From: Enchytraeus crypticus
Taxonomy: Eukaryota; Annelida; Clitellata; Enchytraeida; Enchytraeidae
Direction of reading: 5' to 3'
Length of the DNA: 64,000 nt
Assembly (NCBI GenBank): GCA_905160935.1
Contig: CAJHZI010000689.1
Span: 248,001 to 312,000, forward strand
The notes below the pieces were generated by a model. That model did not search any database. It worked only from the letters and a program-made list of their open reading frames with translations, and was not told the origin of the DNA. Made by a program: the position numbers and the translations under genes. Positions 13,353 through 27,400 of this stretch are shown here, in pieces. Within the stretch, counting starts at the first letter, position 1, and every line of letters begins with the position of its first letter.

Positions 13353-13503
13353 TTTGATTACCGGACTTCTCCTCAGCACATTTCTTTTGCAAATTGGTCT
13401 GGGTGAACTGATCTGTAGTGATGTGTGCTGTTGGGGACGTCCCTGACATCATCCCTGGATGAGGAAACGGACGTTAAGCCGTTATTTTATTATTATTATT
13501 ATT
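13353..13503 (+). mobile_element. SINE-D copy, sense orientation
   Basis: A non-tRNA-like head (ctcctcagcacatttctttt) leads to the core ccctgacatcatccctggat and gaggaaacggacgttaa, then a (TTA)n tail. This copy and 4645-4790 define the family in this window. Confidence 0.85.
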
Positions 13504-14131
13504 ATCACCAAACTAGGCATTATTATTATGCAAGCAATTTAATTTTCGGACATTGTAGAATACGTACATGGTAGAATCACCCTAATTCACTAAACCTGTT
13601 TGTAACAAGGTTAAATTAATGGGAACTTTAGAATAGTGGCTAATAAATTAAGCGGGGTCTTTTGAGAAACGATTGTCGTTAACTTTATTATCAATAGTTA
13701 AAATAAAATTAACAATAGTAATAATTATTTGTTGTTGGGTGAAAGTATCATGGCTATAAGGCTTTCATTCGCTGTTTAATTGTGCATGTACAGGATCAGT
13801 TACATTTATAAGTATTAATGTAAGTGTTAAATGTATATTTCTTAAAAGTATTGCCGAGGATGGGTGCCGAGAGAGCAAAGGGAAATTATCTCGGAAACAA
13901 CCCACTTAATCGCGTTTGGTGTTTTTAGATACGCTTTCTGTATTGGTAGACATTCATTGAGAAACATAATGGTTTCAGGTGCATGAGAAGTTTTCATCAA
14001 AACTTCCATCTTGCAGAATATTAAAAAGACATTATAAAGGATGTACTTTGTGTTTTAGGTATATTGAGAATTTATCTATTGAATACATTCAATAATTCAA
14101 TAATAATTCAATAATTCATTCAATATTGCAA

Positions 14132-14271
14132 AAAGCTGGTAAAGCTACGGTTAACGTCAGTTTCCTCACTCGATAGCGATGTCAGTGACGGGCGAGCCCA
14201 GGATTTGAACCCGAACACATACTGATCCGCGGTCGAGTGTCTTATTGACTTTGCCACTCGCTCCAGCCAGT
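14132..14271 (-). mobile_element. SINE-A copy
   Basis: From aaagctggtaaagct through gttaacgtcagtttcctcac, ggatttgaaccc and tgatccgcggtcgag to ctccagccag. Nearly complete. Confidence 0.9.
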
Positions 14272-14836
14272 ATACATTGAATGCATAGTGAATATGAGTA
14301 CTTTCTTCGGTGGCAATTAGAGTAAATGCAGATAATGCAAGGGAATTTCCTCAGTTGTGCATACTATATTGCTAGTAATTAATTAATGACTCTACTATGA
14401 CTTCATTATCATAAATAGAAAAATCATTAAGGTTTTGTAATGATCGGTTCCATATGTAGTCAAAACTGACTTCTACAAGGTATCGATTTTTGTAAGATAG
14501 TGGCATAATGAGATAAGCTGAATATTGGGGAGGCTGAACCAGAAAAATTAATCCTATTTTAATTACTTCTTTATCCCGCTTATAGAAATCTCTAGTTTTC
14601 TATTCGGAGTTTTCTTATCTCTCGCTGACCACAAAGAATGGACTCACTACAACAGCGCTGGGCTCGCATTGGTTTAGAGTGCAGATAGACCTACTTGTTT
14701 CCAAAAGTCTGATATTTTGAAATGTTATGTATCAATTTAAAAACAATTATTATAGGATGATCTTAGAATACAATTTAATATAAATTTTATTTAAAAAGTG
14801 TGATCCTTTAATAATCGATTATGAATTACAATCATT

Positions 14837-14960
14837 ACCGGTTGAATGGCCGAATAGATACGAAGCTTGCCTGATAATTGGGAGGTCGTCGGTTCTAATC
14901 CCGGTTACTGTCTTTGACAGTATCCATTGCGATACGGAAGTAGACGCTAAACTTAGCCTC
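14837..14960 (+). mobile_element. SINE-B copy
   Basis: The tRNA-like head (aatggccgaatagatacga, A box; cggttctaatccc, B box) is followed by tttgacagtatccattgcga, tacggaagtagacgctaaac. Confidence 0.8.
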
Positions 14961-15455
14961 GTATATTCGTCGAATAGTGACATAGATTTTAAAATGAATT
15001 TTATATGTTTGACCTTCGTTACAAGCTCCATTCTAGAACAATTGGATTTATTTAGCAAACTCGAATCAATTAAATACAAGCCACACATAAAGCATCGCAT
15101 TTGTACTTCATGGATTATGACTTTGAGACTTTTATATCTACCAATAGCTCTAAACGTTTTAAAGTTGAATGCTTATTTGTAATATTACATTTATTCATTT
15201 CAGAACTAAATATACTTATACAATATCTATAGTTCAAGAGGTGAAAATGCCTTATGTTTAGCCACAATATAGCTTTAGAAATTGTTAAGTTTTATCTTAT
15301 TCATTGACAGTCGCAGAAGCTATATACATGTAGAAGAGGATTTATAAGTTACCTCTTGAAAGCATAATATTATGTACAGTAAAGTAGCGGATGACTAAGT
15401 GGAACTGTAATTGTAAACGTCACCCTTAAGCTAGGATCATATTAAAAAGACTGCG

Positions 15456-15621
15456 ATGTACGGAAGTCCAAGAACAGCTAGTATAGGATGCTTATTGTCC
15501 TGCTTGCTGTGGTTGGGGATGAGCTTAGGGGGTAAACATGACTCACAAGTTTATGTTACCACTCCACTTGGAAAGATCATTTACGGACAAAAGATTCAGA
15601 GGAACTACAGAATTGGCGCAG
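15456..15621 (+). CDS. Esterase exon 1 (signal peptide)
   Basis: The ATG opens [20 protein letters not shown], a hydrophobic leader, followed by [11 protein letters not shown], the usual N-terminal strand of the family (V.T..G.v.G). The donor is cag|gtaggc. The exon is 166 nt and ends in phase 1, which joins cleanly to the next exon through a GAC codon. No in-frame upstream ATG gives a better leader. Confidence 0.85.
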
Positions 15622-18600
15622 GTAGGCCTTGCTCTTTTAATCACAAATGTATAGTTAGCTCCTCAGATTCGTTTTCTGAACATGACAGACCTTTAATATA
15701 ATAACGTGAACAGTTTCTTGTGTTTAAATTCTTAAAAGCTTATTCGGTTAATATATATACATCATGAACACAATTATTTATACATTTTGAAGAAATTGGC
15801 GGTATCTACCATTTTATTTCACGTATTGCTTACGTATTAGTCATTTATTAGCCATCACTATAAAAAAGGGTATTGCGTATTAGCCGTCACTGACATCGCT
15901 TTCGATTGAAGAAACTGACGTTAACATTAGCTTTACCAGCTTTTATTAGCCATTTGAGACCCGGTTCAGTCTAGCTTTACATAGAATCAATTATAAATAT
16001 ATATATATAATATTTTATAAATAATTCTCTTTATATATTTTATCTCTTTATATTTTTTATCTTAATGACATCAATCAATCAATTAATAAAAATTCAACGT
16101 CCGGTTCCTCGTCATATCTTATCGCCATCGCCACTGACTGGAGCCAGTGGCGATGTCGGTAAGATATTCGACCGCGGATTACTACGTGCGGGGTTCAAAT
16201 CCTGGGCTCGCTAATCACTTACATCACTTACGAGTGAGTAAACTGACTTTAACATTAGTTTCTTAGCTTAATGAAAATCATTTCTAACTCTAGCATAAAA
16301 GTCAATCGTTATAAGTTAACTCTTCACTGCTTACTATCATCTCTTTTTTATAGCTAACTTGCTATTCGTTGGTATTAATTTAACGTATCAAAATGGGACC
16401 GGTTTCATGGATTTTGGTTCTCACCATCTATTGGACTCTACACTGTGCTCATAGACCGGGATTTGGTTCCACAGTGCTCAATAGTGTCGTGGACACTGGA
16501 CATCATTACCATTCTACTGTTTTTTCGCCAAAGATCTAGTAAGTTCCAGCCTGACAGGCTAATGCTGTTGATTCCAGTGTTCATACAGGCCTTTGTAGAC
16601 AAATCTATTGTATGATTGTAGGCAATATAATTTCAATGATATTCAATGTATGCAATATAAAGAACTTTTGTACAAATTTTATAATTAACTCTATTGTATC
16701 AATATCTTACATTTAATAGACAATAAAATTAGTTTTAAATTTTTTTATAAAATTCCTAAATTAAAAGTAAAATTATACAATATTTGCTTGCATTAATGAT
16801 GCAAGCAAGCTTCGTTTAATAGTTCTTTACTTAATTATTGTTCCTATTGCTTAGGTGCAACGTGCCTAAAAGCTGGTAAAGCTAAGGTTAACGTCAGTTT
16901 CCTCACTAGAAAGCGATATCAGTGACGGGAGAGCCCAGGATTTGAATCCGCACATACTGATCCGCGGTCAAGTATCTTATCAACGTCGCCACTGGCTTCA
17001 GCCGACGGTCCAGATCGCCAAGGAATATTTTAATATTTTTCTGAGTTGTTATAAGAGGCACCTAAATTTAAGATTCGGAAAGCAATTAAAACCATATAAT
17101 AACCATATTTAAAGGTTTAGCGAAGATATTAAAATTTGCAAAGACCGGATTACATTATTGATCGATAGATTGCTCTTAAGTATCGCATCATATGCTGCTA
17201 AGGACGAGCGAGAAACATGCAGTTCTTAGCAGCAGGACCTTAGAATGTTATTTTAGTATGTGTAACAGACGGGAACGCAAAAAGTCAATGCCTCTCGAAG
17301 TGGCGAACAAATCATATTTCCTAAATTAATCCTTCATTGTAAGATAATAACACTAATGTTCAGTTGCACTTGTAGATCTCACTGGTATGTCTTGTAGTTA
17401 CCTCGAACGTTACATCTCCTGTAATCTGGAATTAGCAGGTCTAAGCTATCTAAGCTATTCATTCGTACTCGCAATCTGTTTCATCGGAGGCTTCAAGCTC
17501 CCCAACGATCAGTGTTGGGTCAAGATAACCCGCATTAGTCCTATAGTGAAATGATCAACTATGTTGATATCCATCATTTTTCATACCGCATGTTGAAACC
17601 GTTAGGCAATTTATTCCATTTTCATTATAACCGGTCCAGGAATGTCCGAGATTTTACTCTCAGATCAGCGCGGCCGAGAATCGAACCCACTAGAGTTCAA
17701 TACATCTCTAGATTTGTCATTCAAAATATCATGATGATAACCTGACGTCTCTAGAATGCTTCAGTAGCGTCTCCATTGCGCTATTGAGACATTATACAAA
17801 CAATTACACGATAATTTATATATGCATACATTTATACGAACATGCACATTTATGAACATGCAAACATGCAATGCAAATAATCATTTATACAAACAAAACC
17901 TTTATTACATCACGAAACTTATGTTTTTAGAAAATCTAAGTGTTTAGCTCAGCAAAGAGAAAATATAGTATCATAGATGGTGTCCCATTTACTTCATATT
18001 TAACTGTTATGCGTTAACCGCATCTAAATAAATTGGCAGTAAGCGGTTGTTATATTCTTACATTATTCGGACACTCCACGGGTAAATCCAATTGCAGTGC
18101 AACATGCATGGTAATCATATTGATGCAAGTTATGAGGCCAAATAGCTCTCCAAAATTCAATTAATTAAAGGTTACGCATTATGAAGTTCTTAACATAAAT
18201 GATTAAAAACTTTATAATCTTGAATAACCGTTTAACTCTAATTTGGTTTCATATGCAGAATTAAGCATTTATAATCTTACATTTTTAGCCATCTGCAAGC
18301 GCAACAAATCAGTCTGACTAGTGTAATGAGTAATGGTTGTACAAACAATATTTCCATTTTAGTACATTTCATTTTATCGTTTATTGTTAATCAATATTAG
18401 ACATTTAGACTGATATACAAAATAGTGGGATAATAAATAAAACAATGATACAATTCATTCAATGCGCTTCCTACTCTGACAGATAACACATTAACACATA
18501 TACATATCTCCGCCATCTCCTATGGAATCTATTTTTCAGCAAAACATTGCGTGCATATTCCTCACTTTTAAGTTTTGGGGCGGGATTTAGAGCTGTTGGT

Positions 18601-21279
18601 TAACCCGCACGTCAAGAAACGAAGTTCAGTTACGCTGAGCCCGGTTAGTACATGAATGGGTGACCATCTTGGAAGACCGAGTGTTAATAATTTTGAAAGA
18701 AAAAGGTCAACGTACACATCTGAAGACGTGCCCATCCGAAAATTTCAATTCTTTAACATTTTTCGGCAGAATAGAACCTACCAGTCGACCGAATTCCATT
18801 AAAAGAATCCCAGTCACATTAGTTTCATCAAATATAATTGAACGAGTGCGACTACGCTAAAAACTTATGAGTTAGTTATACTAAAACTAAAATTATATAA
18901 GTTCACAAATATCAGGCATATGCAGCAGCTACATTAATACTTGTGCAAAAGGAGTTAAACTGAATGTTTTGAGTGTTAGAGAAAGGAGAAAAATAAATAT
19001 AATTAGAAGATATTCCTTGTCTTTGTAGTGTATTATTTTAGACTTGATAGAGAGGGCAACTGAAAACTTTGTAAGCGAACCTTATCTATCAAGAAAGTTT
19101 GAATAGAAATTTGCCTCGTCCACAATTTACCTCTTCCAAATTGCAATATTACACCACAAAAGGATCAATTTATCGTATACCGTGCAAAAGCACGGTATGC
19201 GATAAATTGATACCGTATCAATTTATCAAAATTGCATTGTATTGGATACTATAATAATAATAATGATGATAATAACAATAATAGTAATAAAGGTTTAACG
19301 TCCGTTTCCTCATCCGGGGATGATGTCAGGGACGTTACAAGTACCTTGCATACAGTTTGGTACTGTACTGTACTAACCTTTTGCATTTAGTTCCTTAGTT
19401 AGGCACCGTTCTGCTAGTACATGCTTTCTGCTTAGATAACAAACAGGTTGTATGTTACGAGCTAAAGCTGAAGGTAAGTGTGCAGGTCTTAAAAATTGGA
19501 AATATGTGACAAAACATATGAGATCAATGTATCGTCTAAAATTTCAGTGAAATGAGATCGTTGTTGAAAACGTAAATAGAAGGAATGAATATTTCGAGAC
19601 ATTTTAGGCTCACGTTGGTCAGCGTTCTTTAGACAACAACAGAGCGAATAATTAAAGGTATACAGTTTGCACTTTAAGCCTATAGTATCGTTTGTGTTCG
19701 TACGCACACATTCGAATTCAAGTGTAGCCACTTAATCACAAGTTCCACGGCATGCAACCCTACGAGTGCCAACATTTAGAAATAAAATACAGGCCTAAAT
19801 TTAGTACAAATGTTTTACTACAAATATTTTTAGCACCAACATATTTGTACCAATTTTGAACGTGAAATAAAAGTTTATCGCTACGCCTGTGCTGAAACCC
19901 ATAAACATTAAAATAGACTAAGGAATTGCAGCTAATTGAAAGTTTAAAAATTAGCCTAAGGATTTTCTGTTTCGTTGCAGTTATAGGGAACAGCTTCTAC
20001 GTTAAGTAACTAATTAGCGCATTATGATCATGTGGTCGTCGATTCAAATCCCTGCCTGGTCGTTGCTGATAATATCTCCTGTGATACAGAGGGAGAATGA
20101 AACCTATTTTAGCTGGGTGGCTTTTAATATTTAGACCCCGGTCAGTAGTGTAAAGAAAACTGGTTGGAAGATTTATTATCTTTGCATGTAAAAACATTCA
20201 TAATTTCTATACATGTATGTTAACGATTTGTATTGAACATTGTTTAGACGCTAAGACACACATATTTGAGAGATATCTGGGTATCGCCTACGCCAAACCA
20301 CCCGTCAATGATCTACGGTTCATGGTAAGAGATTGCATTTAATTGTTTAAAGGTTTATTTTAATGTAAACTTGGATGTTCATGTTCATAAAAATTAGCTA
20401 AGGAAAGCAAGATCTTACTGTTTATATACAAATATTGCTCGAGATTGCTAATTAATGTGTAAACTTCGTGAGGATTTATTAGATACTGCGCGCATTAAGA
20501 TGATTTAGGCATTAGGATGAGTTAGGCATTAGGATGATTTAGGTATTAGGATGAGTTAGGCATTAGGATGATTTAGGTATTAGGATGAGTTAGGTATTAG
20601 GATGAGTTAGGCATTAGGATGAGTTAGGCATTGGGATGAGTTAAGTATTAGTTTGAGTTAGGCATTGGGATGAGTTAGGCATTAGGATGAGTTAGGCATT
20701 AGGATGATTTAGGCATTAGGATGAGTTAGGCATTAGGATGAGTTAGGCATTAGGATGAGTTAGGCATTAGGATGAGTTAGGCATTAGGATGAGTTAGGCA
20801 TTGGGATGAGTTAGGCATTAGGATGAGTTAGGCATTAGGATGATTTAGACATTAGGATGAGTTAGGCATTAGGATGAGTTAGGCATTGGGATGAGTTAGG
20901 CATTAGGATGAGTTAGGCATTAGGATGAGTTAGGCCTTAGGATGAGTTAGGCATTAGGATGAGTTAGGCATTAGGATGAGTTAGGCATTAGGATGATTTA
21001 GGTATTAGGATGAGTTAGGCCTTAGGATGAGTTAGGCATTAGGATGAGTTAGGCATTAGGATGATTTAGGTATTAGGATGAGTTAGGCATTAGGATGAGT
21101 TAGGTATTAGGATGAGTTAGGGAGGTGCAACAAAATTAGAAGAATTTGAGAAGATAGAAGAAGATGGCTTCAGAGTTTAAATGATATGATAACGAATTCA
21201 TATTTATATTTGAAAGAAAACAGAGGAGAGAAAAAATTAAGATTTGCAGGTCATGAATAAATATTACAATGCAGTACAC

Positions 21280-21319
<40 letters not shown>

Positions 21320-21444
21320 GAGAGAGAGATAGAAGGAAAGACTGAGAGAGGGAGAGGGAGAGAGAGAGATAGAACGAAAGACAGAGAGAGAGAGAGAGAG
21401 ATAGAACGAAAGACAGAGAGAGAGAGAGAGAGAGAGAGAACGAA

Positions 21445-21482
<38 letters not shown>

Positions 21483-24400
21483 TGTTTTATTTAAAATAAC
21501 TACTGACTCTGAGAATCTAATTATGCTAAAGTTATAATTGGCATTTTATTACATATGGGTCTGGAGTCAATAACTTAAGTAGTTAGCGATGGGAGTTAGG
21601 TTATCTAGACATATGCATTATGCATTCAACGTCGTGCGCACATACAGTTTACATGGCATTTGAAATGCACGTGTACATTGCTCGAGCATATGTGCAACAT
21701 ATGTACTTTGTATATAAGTATGGATAATATACATGTGAATTCAGTATCTAGGTCTTTTTAAGTACTTTTGTCTTTATTCAAGACTTCTTTGGGTTCTGTA
21801 GTCTTGCTCAAAATTACATTTCTTCGAAAAAATGCATCTATGGCGCTATATAATACAATAAAATAAGATTGCATATTATAATGAATGTTAAATATATAAT
21901 TTCATGCCTGCTTAGTAAAACATTTATATTATATAACTTTCTGTACATTCATTTGATAAACTGGACTTGTTGATTCGTTAATTTCATTTTAGTAACTTTC
22001 TAGCATTATTTTTACGGGGCTCTTTTTCATATTAATGCAAATTATATTTGAAGAATATAAAAACGTGAAACAGAAAATTAATGTCAACAGCATATACCAA
22101 TAAAACATTTCAAATTAAATGATTTAATGCGTATTTTTTAGACGACGAAATATACAGTATGGCCATTCAACCGCTTCAGTTGTAATCATTCAATTTTTAC
22201 GTTTGTATTATTTTATTAGTATTAATTTTTTCACTACTTTTGTAACCTCTCATTTTAAATCAGACGTCTATATAAGACGTCTATACATCGCTACTGGCTG
22301 GAGCCAGTGGCGATGTCGGTAAGATATTCGACCGCGGATCAGTATGTGCGGGGTTCAAATCCTGGACTTGCCCGTCACAGACATCGCTTTCGGGTGAGGA
22401 AACTGACGTTAACACTAGCTTTCTTATATCTCTACGTTTCTAACATCGCTGTGTGTTTGATTAGCCTCCAGTTCCACTCGATACGGAGGATGAACCACAA
22501 CAACTCGGGAACTATCCGAGGGTGTGTCCTCAACTCACCTTCCACCCGGACACAAAGGTCGAGAATCAGGATGAGGACTGCTTGTATCTAGACGTCTACA
22601 CCCCATATAAGGTAAACTTATATTTGTTTATTGTTAATATCTTTTTTCTATATATATTTTATATATATTTTTCTCGGTGTCAGTTATTTTTCTCCTTGTT
22701 ATATGTACCTCTAAAAATAGGCCAACCGTAAAATTCGAAGTATCAAAATTAAACGACTAAACCCTACAATGTGTACGATTCTATATATCGGAGGTATGGA
22801 ATGCAGTAAGAAGCATTTTAGATGCTATTTTAAGCAAATGTAAAGTAATTTCTTTTAGTCAAATGTCAAATATCGTTTGAGATGAGATAAAATATGAGTG
22901 AAGGCAGACATTTACTAGGAATATGTAGCTTGGACCTCTCCTTTGATCGTTCAGTGGAAAAAAGCTATTATCATTGTATTATGATCGAATAATATAAAAT
23001 TATGAAACTCTGCTAAGGATAAGCTGGACGACGATAGTTCTAAATTGTATAGTAACATAACGCTCTGAGTTTTGTAAAGTACCGGATTGCAAATGATTTT
23101 AATATACAATTCTTAATATTATTTTAAAATCTAAAAATCTAAAAATAATGAAATATATTTCACTGGCTACGGAAACTAAAATCAGTCCAGTTCTCAGGAT
23201 GAAATGAGAATTTTTCTCAGGAAAATTTTTAATTTAAAATTACCGCTTCATTAAAGTTTACCAGGTCAAAAGAAATAAAATTTATTAAAATATAGCTACA
23301 TTTTAACAATTATATTGACTAACTGTAGCGACTCTACGTGTATTAATAATTCATTAGCAATGATATTGCATTTGAGATAAGAGCTAAAAGAGAAATTTGA
23401 CTGATATTGGCCTGTATTGATAATGATGCAAAGGATCTCACTTTATAGAAGATAATCATTTGTTTAATTCAATCTTTAAGTTTTTAATTATTTATCTTAT
23501 AATAATTAGAAAGATATAAAACTCATTGACTTAAAAGCTTAAATATATGAAAAGGCTGTAAAGCTAACTTTAACGTCTCTTTCTGTATCACAAGGGATAC
23601 TGCCAGAGATGGTGTTTGTGAGAATCGAACGTATTGGTTCCTGTTTCTCATGCAAGCGTGCTGTCATATCAATTAAGCCATTAGGGACAGATGACGTGAG
23701 AATTATATTCTTGATTACATTCTACATGTTTAAAATATGGTTATTCTTTATGAATATTCGCAGAATGTCGACATTCCATTTTTATATTACTACTGATAAA
23801 ACTAGACAAAGAAACTAGAAAACAAGCACTAGAAAACACAAAAACTACATTCAAACCGACGTCAGAGAGGGCATTCGGTTGGTGAACGCCTAAGCTCCAG
23901 AAATTGCTACAAAAACTTAAACGGTGATGATGATGATGGTGATGGTGATGGTGATGATGATGATGATGATGATGATTCTAATGATAAGACTAGCATTGTC
24001 AGAGAGGACTTAGTGGTCTTTTCATCTTCTGCCAGCTCTTGATTATTTCATTACACGGTCCAGTTCCCATGAGCTGGCTTAGGGAGAACGGAAGGATAGA
24101 GTGGCAATTTGGTAAATAAATAAATGACTGTGAACCCGACAGTCATATTTTGTCCTATTTGACATTTTGAAGTCGTTTTATACTAAGTCTCAGTATTCTA
24201 GGTTTGGGTAATGTAAACTGACCAGCGCCAAGTTTGTAGTCTGTATTGTACGTACTCATTAGCACATAAATCTGTCTTACGAGTTATTGTTCGTTAAAAA
24301 TATTATCTCAGAGCAAAGCAGTCTAATTGTATTTTTGATAGCGATAGGAGGGAAGAAAAGGCGAGTCATAGAACAGCCATTTTTAAAGTGTTAACAGTGA

Positions 24401-27400
24401 GTCAAGTGCACCCAGTTCAAGGTATTTGCTCCCCCAATAGGCTTAAATTGCATTCCTGAGTTATTTCATAATTTTGAAAAACTTTGTGACAATTTCGTTG
24501 TAAGTTACGACTTGTGTTATCACTGATAAACTTAAGTTACGACTTGTGTTATCACTGATAAACTTATGTACTTAATGCTATTTTCGAAAATTAAACCGTC
24601 CAATAAGATAACAGTGCGAAGCCGATGATAGATCTAGAGATTGAGGAATTTCTATGCTGGAAATCAAGCATTCGTAAATTTATAGTTTCATAGACTGCAG
24701 CTGAGGCGGAATACTTCGAGACATTCGCTACGAGATGTGTAACCAGCCACGGAGAAAGTGTCGAGTGATTAGACCATTGTCGCCGTTTATTTCTTCTCTA
24801 GCTGTCAAGTTAGGCAATGAGTCTGGAATCCTATTCCAGCTGACTCGCGTCCTTGAGGCTATAACTCTAGAGAATGGCGTGAAAATAAGAACAACATGTA
24901 AGCATGTACATATGTCATGCTCGAGATTAAGCCAGTGTACTTTGGACTGATTATCTGAATTTTGGAATTTGCACCGTTTTTGGACCTTCTTTTTGCTCGC
25001 CGGCTTGATTTTGTCTCAATAGTGCTCCATGTTGTCATTGATGACTGTAGCACTCTAATTGTTGTTAGTAGTAGTATTAGTTAGCGTAAATATGAATACA
25101 GAAAAGAAGAACATAGTTATCAGCATTTTGATAATGAAGTCAGAAATTGTATAGTACTGACATAAACTGTAGAACCTAAGTATAAAAACAATTGTTTAGC
25201 GATCAATAGCTTAAGTAGTTGTAGTAGTTTAGTTTAAATAATTTTTAGTCTTAATTTGTCTTTTGTCGAGGAAGTCAAAGCAACACACTCAACTGAGATT
25301 GTTTGCATAAATGCTTGTATAAAGAAGAGCAAGAACCAAAACATGTCTCACTACGGAACTTAATCCAAGTCGTGTAACCATATTTCAAAAGAAGACTCAT
25401 ATGTAAAAGTTCTTCCACTGTAATCTCGTAGAACTCAAACAGCTTAAAGCTCTGCCACGCTTTTCAAGAGAACTCCTGTAGCCTAGCACAGTTCTACAAC
25501 ATAATTTTAGGAGAACGCTCATAACTTAATAAAGTTCTAAAACTTAATTTCAAGAGAGCACTCAGAACTTAATAAATTTCCACAATATTTGTGGAGAACT
25601 CATAACTCAACAAATTTTTATAATTTTATTTCAGGAGAACTCTCACAACGCCGCCACCCGCTACCCGGTCATGGTGTATTTTCACGGGGGGTCGTACGAG
25701 GTAGGGTCGGGCACCCTGTACAACGGAGGGGTCCTAGCTCAGATGGGCGTGGTGGTCGTACTCATCAACTACAGGCTGGGGGCTCTCGGTGAGTGGATTC
25801 CATTTGTATCTTTAAGGTCTTAATTAATTAATTAATAATTTTTACTTAATATCTTTACCCCGAAATGTTGTAAACGTAAATATTGCAACATTTACGTTGA
25901 CAACATTTAAGTTGACAACATTTACGTTGACAACATTTAAGTTGACAACATTTAAGTTGATAACAATAAGTTCTGTTTTATTCGTTTTATTGATTGGATT
26001 TGTTTACTTTTTATTTTATTCACTATCACTTATCAAGGTTTGCTCAGATTTGATGCAGTAGTGCATAACGCAAGAGTTAGCTTATCAAATCAAGTGTTAA
26101 CTGTTGAGGTCCCGTAACTCAGTAATTTCTCTTATTGGAAGTGCTGCGTAGTGTGTACATTTGTCATTGATATGTGTTATTTGTACTGGATGTTAGATTC
26201 TATGTATTGTTTTATTTTATAGTAATAGAGATCTACGATATGTAGTGTAATGTCGGAAATGAATGATAATGGTGATGATGATGATTTTTCAATTTAAGAG
26301 AATAATTTCCGTATTATTTTGCGGGTTGGATGGCCGAATGGATAGCGTGATTGCCTGAGAAGCAGGAGGTCATCGATTCGAATCCTAGCCGGACCGTCTC
26401 TGACAGTATCTCTTGTGATACGGAAACAGTCGTTAAACTTAGCTGTACAGCTGTATTATTAATTAATTAACTTAAATAGTGAATACATTATTTTTTCTTT
26501 ATTTAACATAAATTGTGCCATGTTTTTATTTCCTCATTAATTTAAATAATTTCGATTTTACTCAATACATGATTCGACTGTGCCGAATTTCTATTTTCAA
26601 AATTGAATTTTACAGAATGAATTCTCTTACAGTAAGCTTTAAGAAACTCCACACCTTGAAGCCATTGAACAAGTGTCTGACTTGAAATGTGTAGGCGTCA
26701 TTATCTCTTCCAAATTTGCCTCTTCTACTTACATCTAATCTTCTATCCTCGTGCTCCAGTAATATTTTTGCTCTATACTCCATCATCTTCTTAGCGTATG
26801 TCCCTCTCGTTCAACAATCTTTTAAACATCACGTGACTGTCGACTGTGTTAAGAGTTTCTGTTGAAGCTAGTATGGCCGATATTTCTTAATTAGTTGTGA
26901 TATTCGGCCGACTGATAGGTTCTATTCTGCCGTCAATATTAAAGGTTTTTTAAATGAAATATTTGGCTGAGCACATCTTGAGTTATGTACATCGAACATA
27001 TGCTCTTGTTGAGAAGGTTGCTCGTTGACGGACCTGGGGTTTGAATTCAGGCCACTTGCAATCCAGGACTTTCTCTCTTATTGTTAAGCCATATCCTCTC
27101 ATTATATATCTTGCGCTATACTGTTAAAGCACAAAACGATTAGAAATGAACTCTTTCAAAGAGAGTGCCAAGCTTATATGCCCAATGCGCATCACAAATT
27201 TTGTGTCGGTTTACTGCCGCAGAAGAAGGAATAGGTTTGAGGTTTTCCAAAACGTAACAAACAGGCAGGTTTCTAAAAGGTTGTATTCAGTTTTGAAGAT
27301 TTGGTTGCATCAGCTGATAGCAAACTTTTAAAAACAATTTTAGGCAATAGAACGAATTACTAAGACATCTTCTACCTGCACTGAATCATCACTCGTACAA

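Larger units (their letters stand above)
1..15455. other. Gene-poor left flank, AT-rich, repeats only
   Basis: I found no exon with family similarity or a convincing phase-compatible chain on either strand. Open frames here are short and coincide with simple repeats or retroposon pieces. Recognised repeats are listed separately. The stretches near 5000-6890, 7340-8670 and 9000-10580 hold nothing else I can name. A promoter or 5' exon of the esterase gene may lie near the right end but is not identifiable by eye. Confidence 0.5.

Noticed and set aside
18603-18695. A functional 5S rRNA gene
   Set aside because: The 5' third is degraded and the helix-forming ends do not match; a repeat tail follows.
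20492-21120. TTAGGC inside the 17-bp array, like nematode telomeres
   Set aside because: The hexamer occurs once per 17-bp unit, not in tandem, so it is a minisatellite inside an intron.
24735-24950. A 71-codon open frame in a less AT-rich stretch
   Set aside because: No recognisable family, no splice-compatible neighbour, and it lies inside an esterase intron. It remains unassigned rather than a called gene.
26322-26448. A tRNA gene
   Set aside because: A and B boxes are present, but there is no acceptor stem, and the segment belongs to a dispersed SINE family. SINE-A heads were rejected as tRNAs for the same reason.
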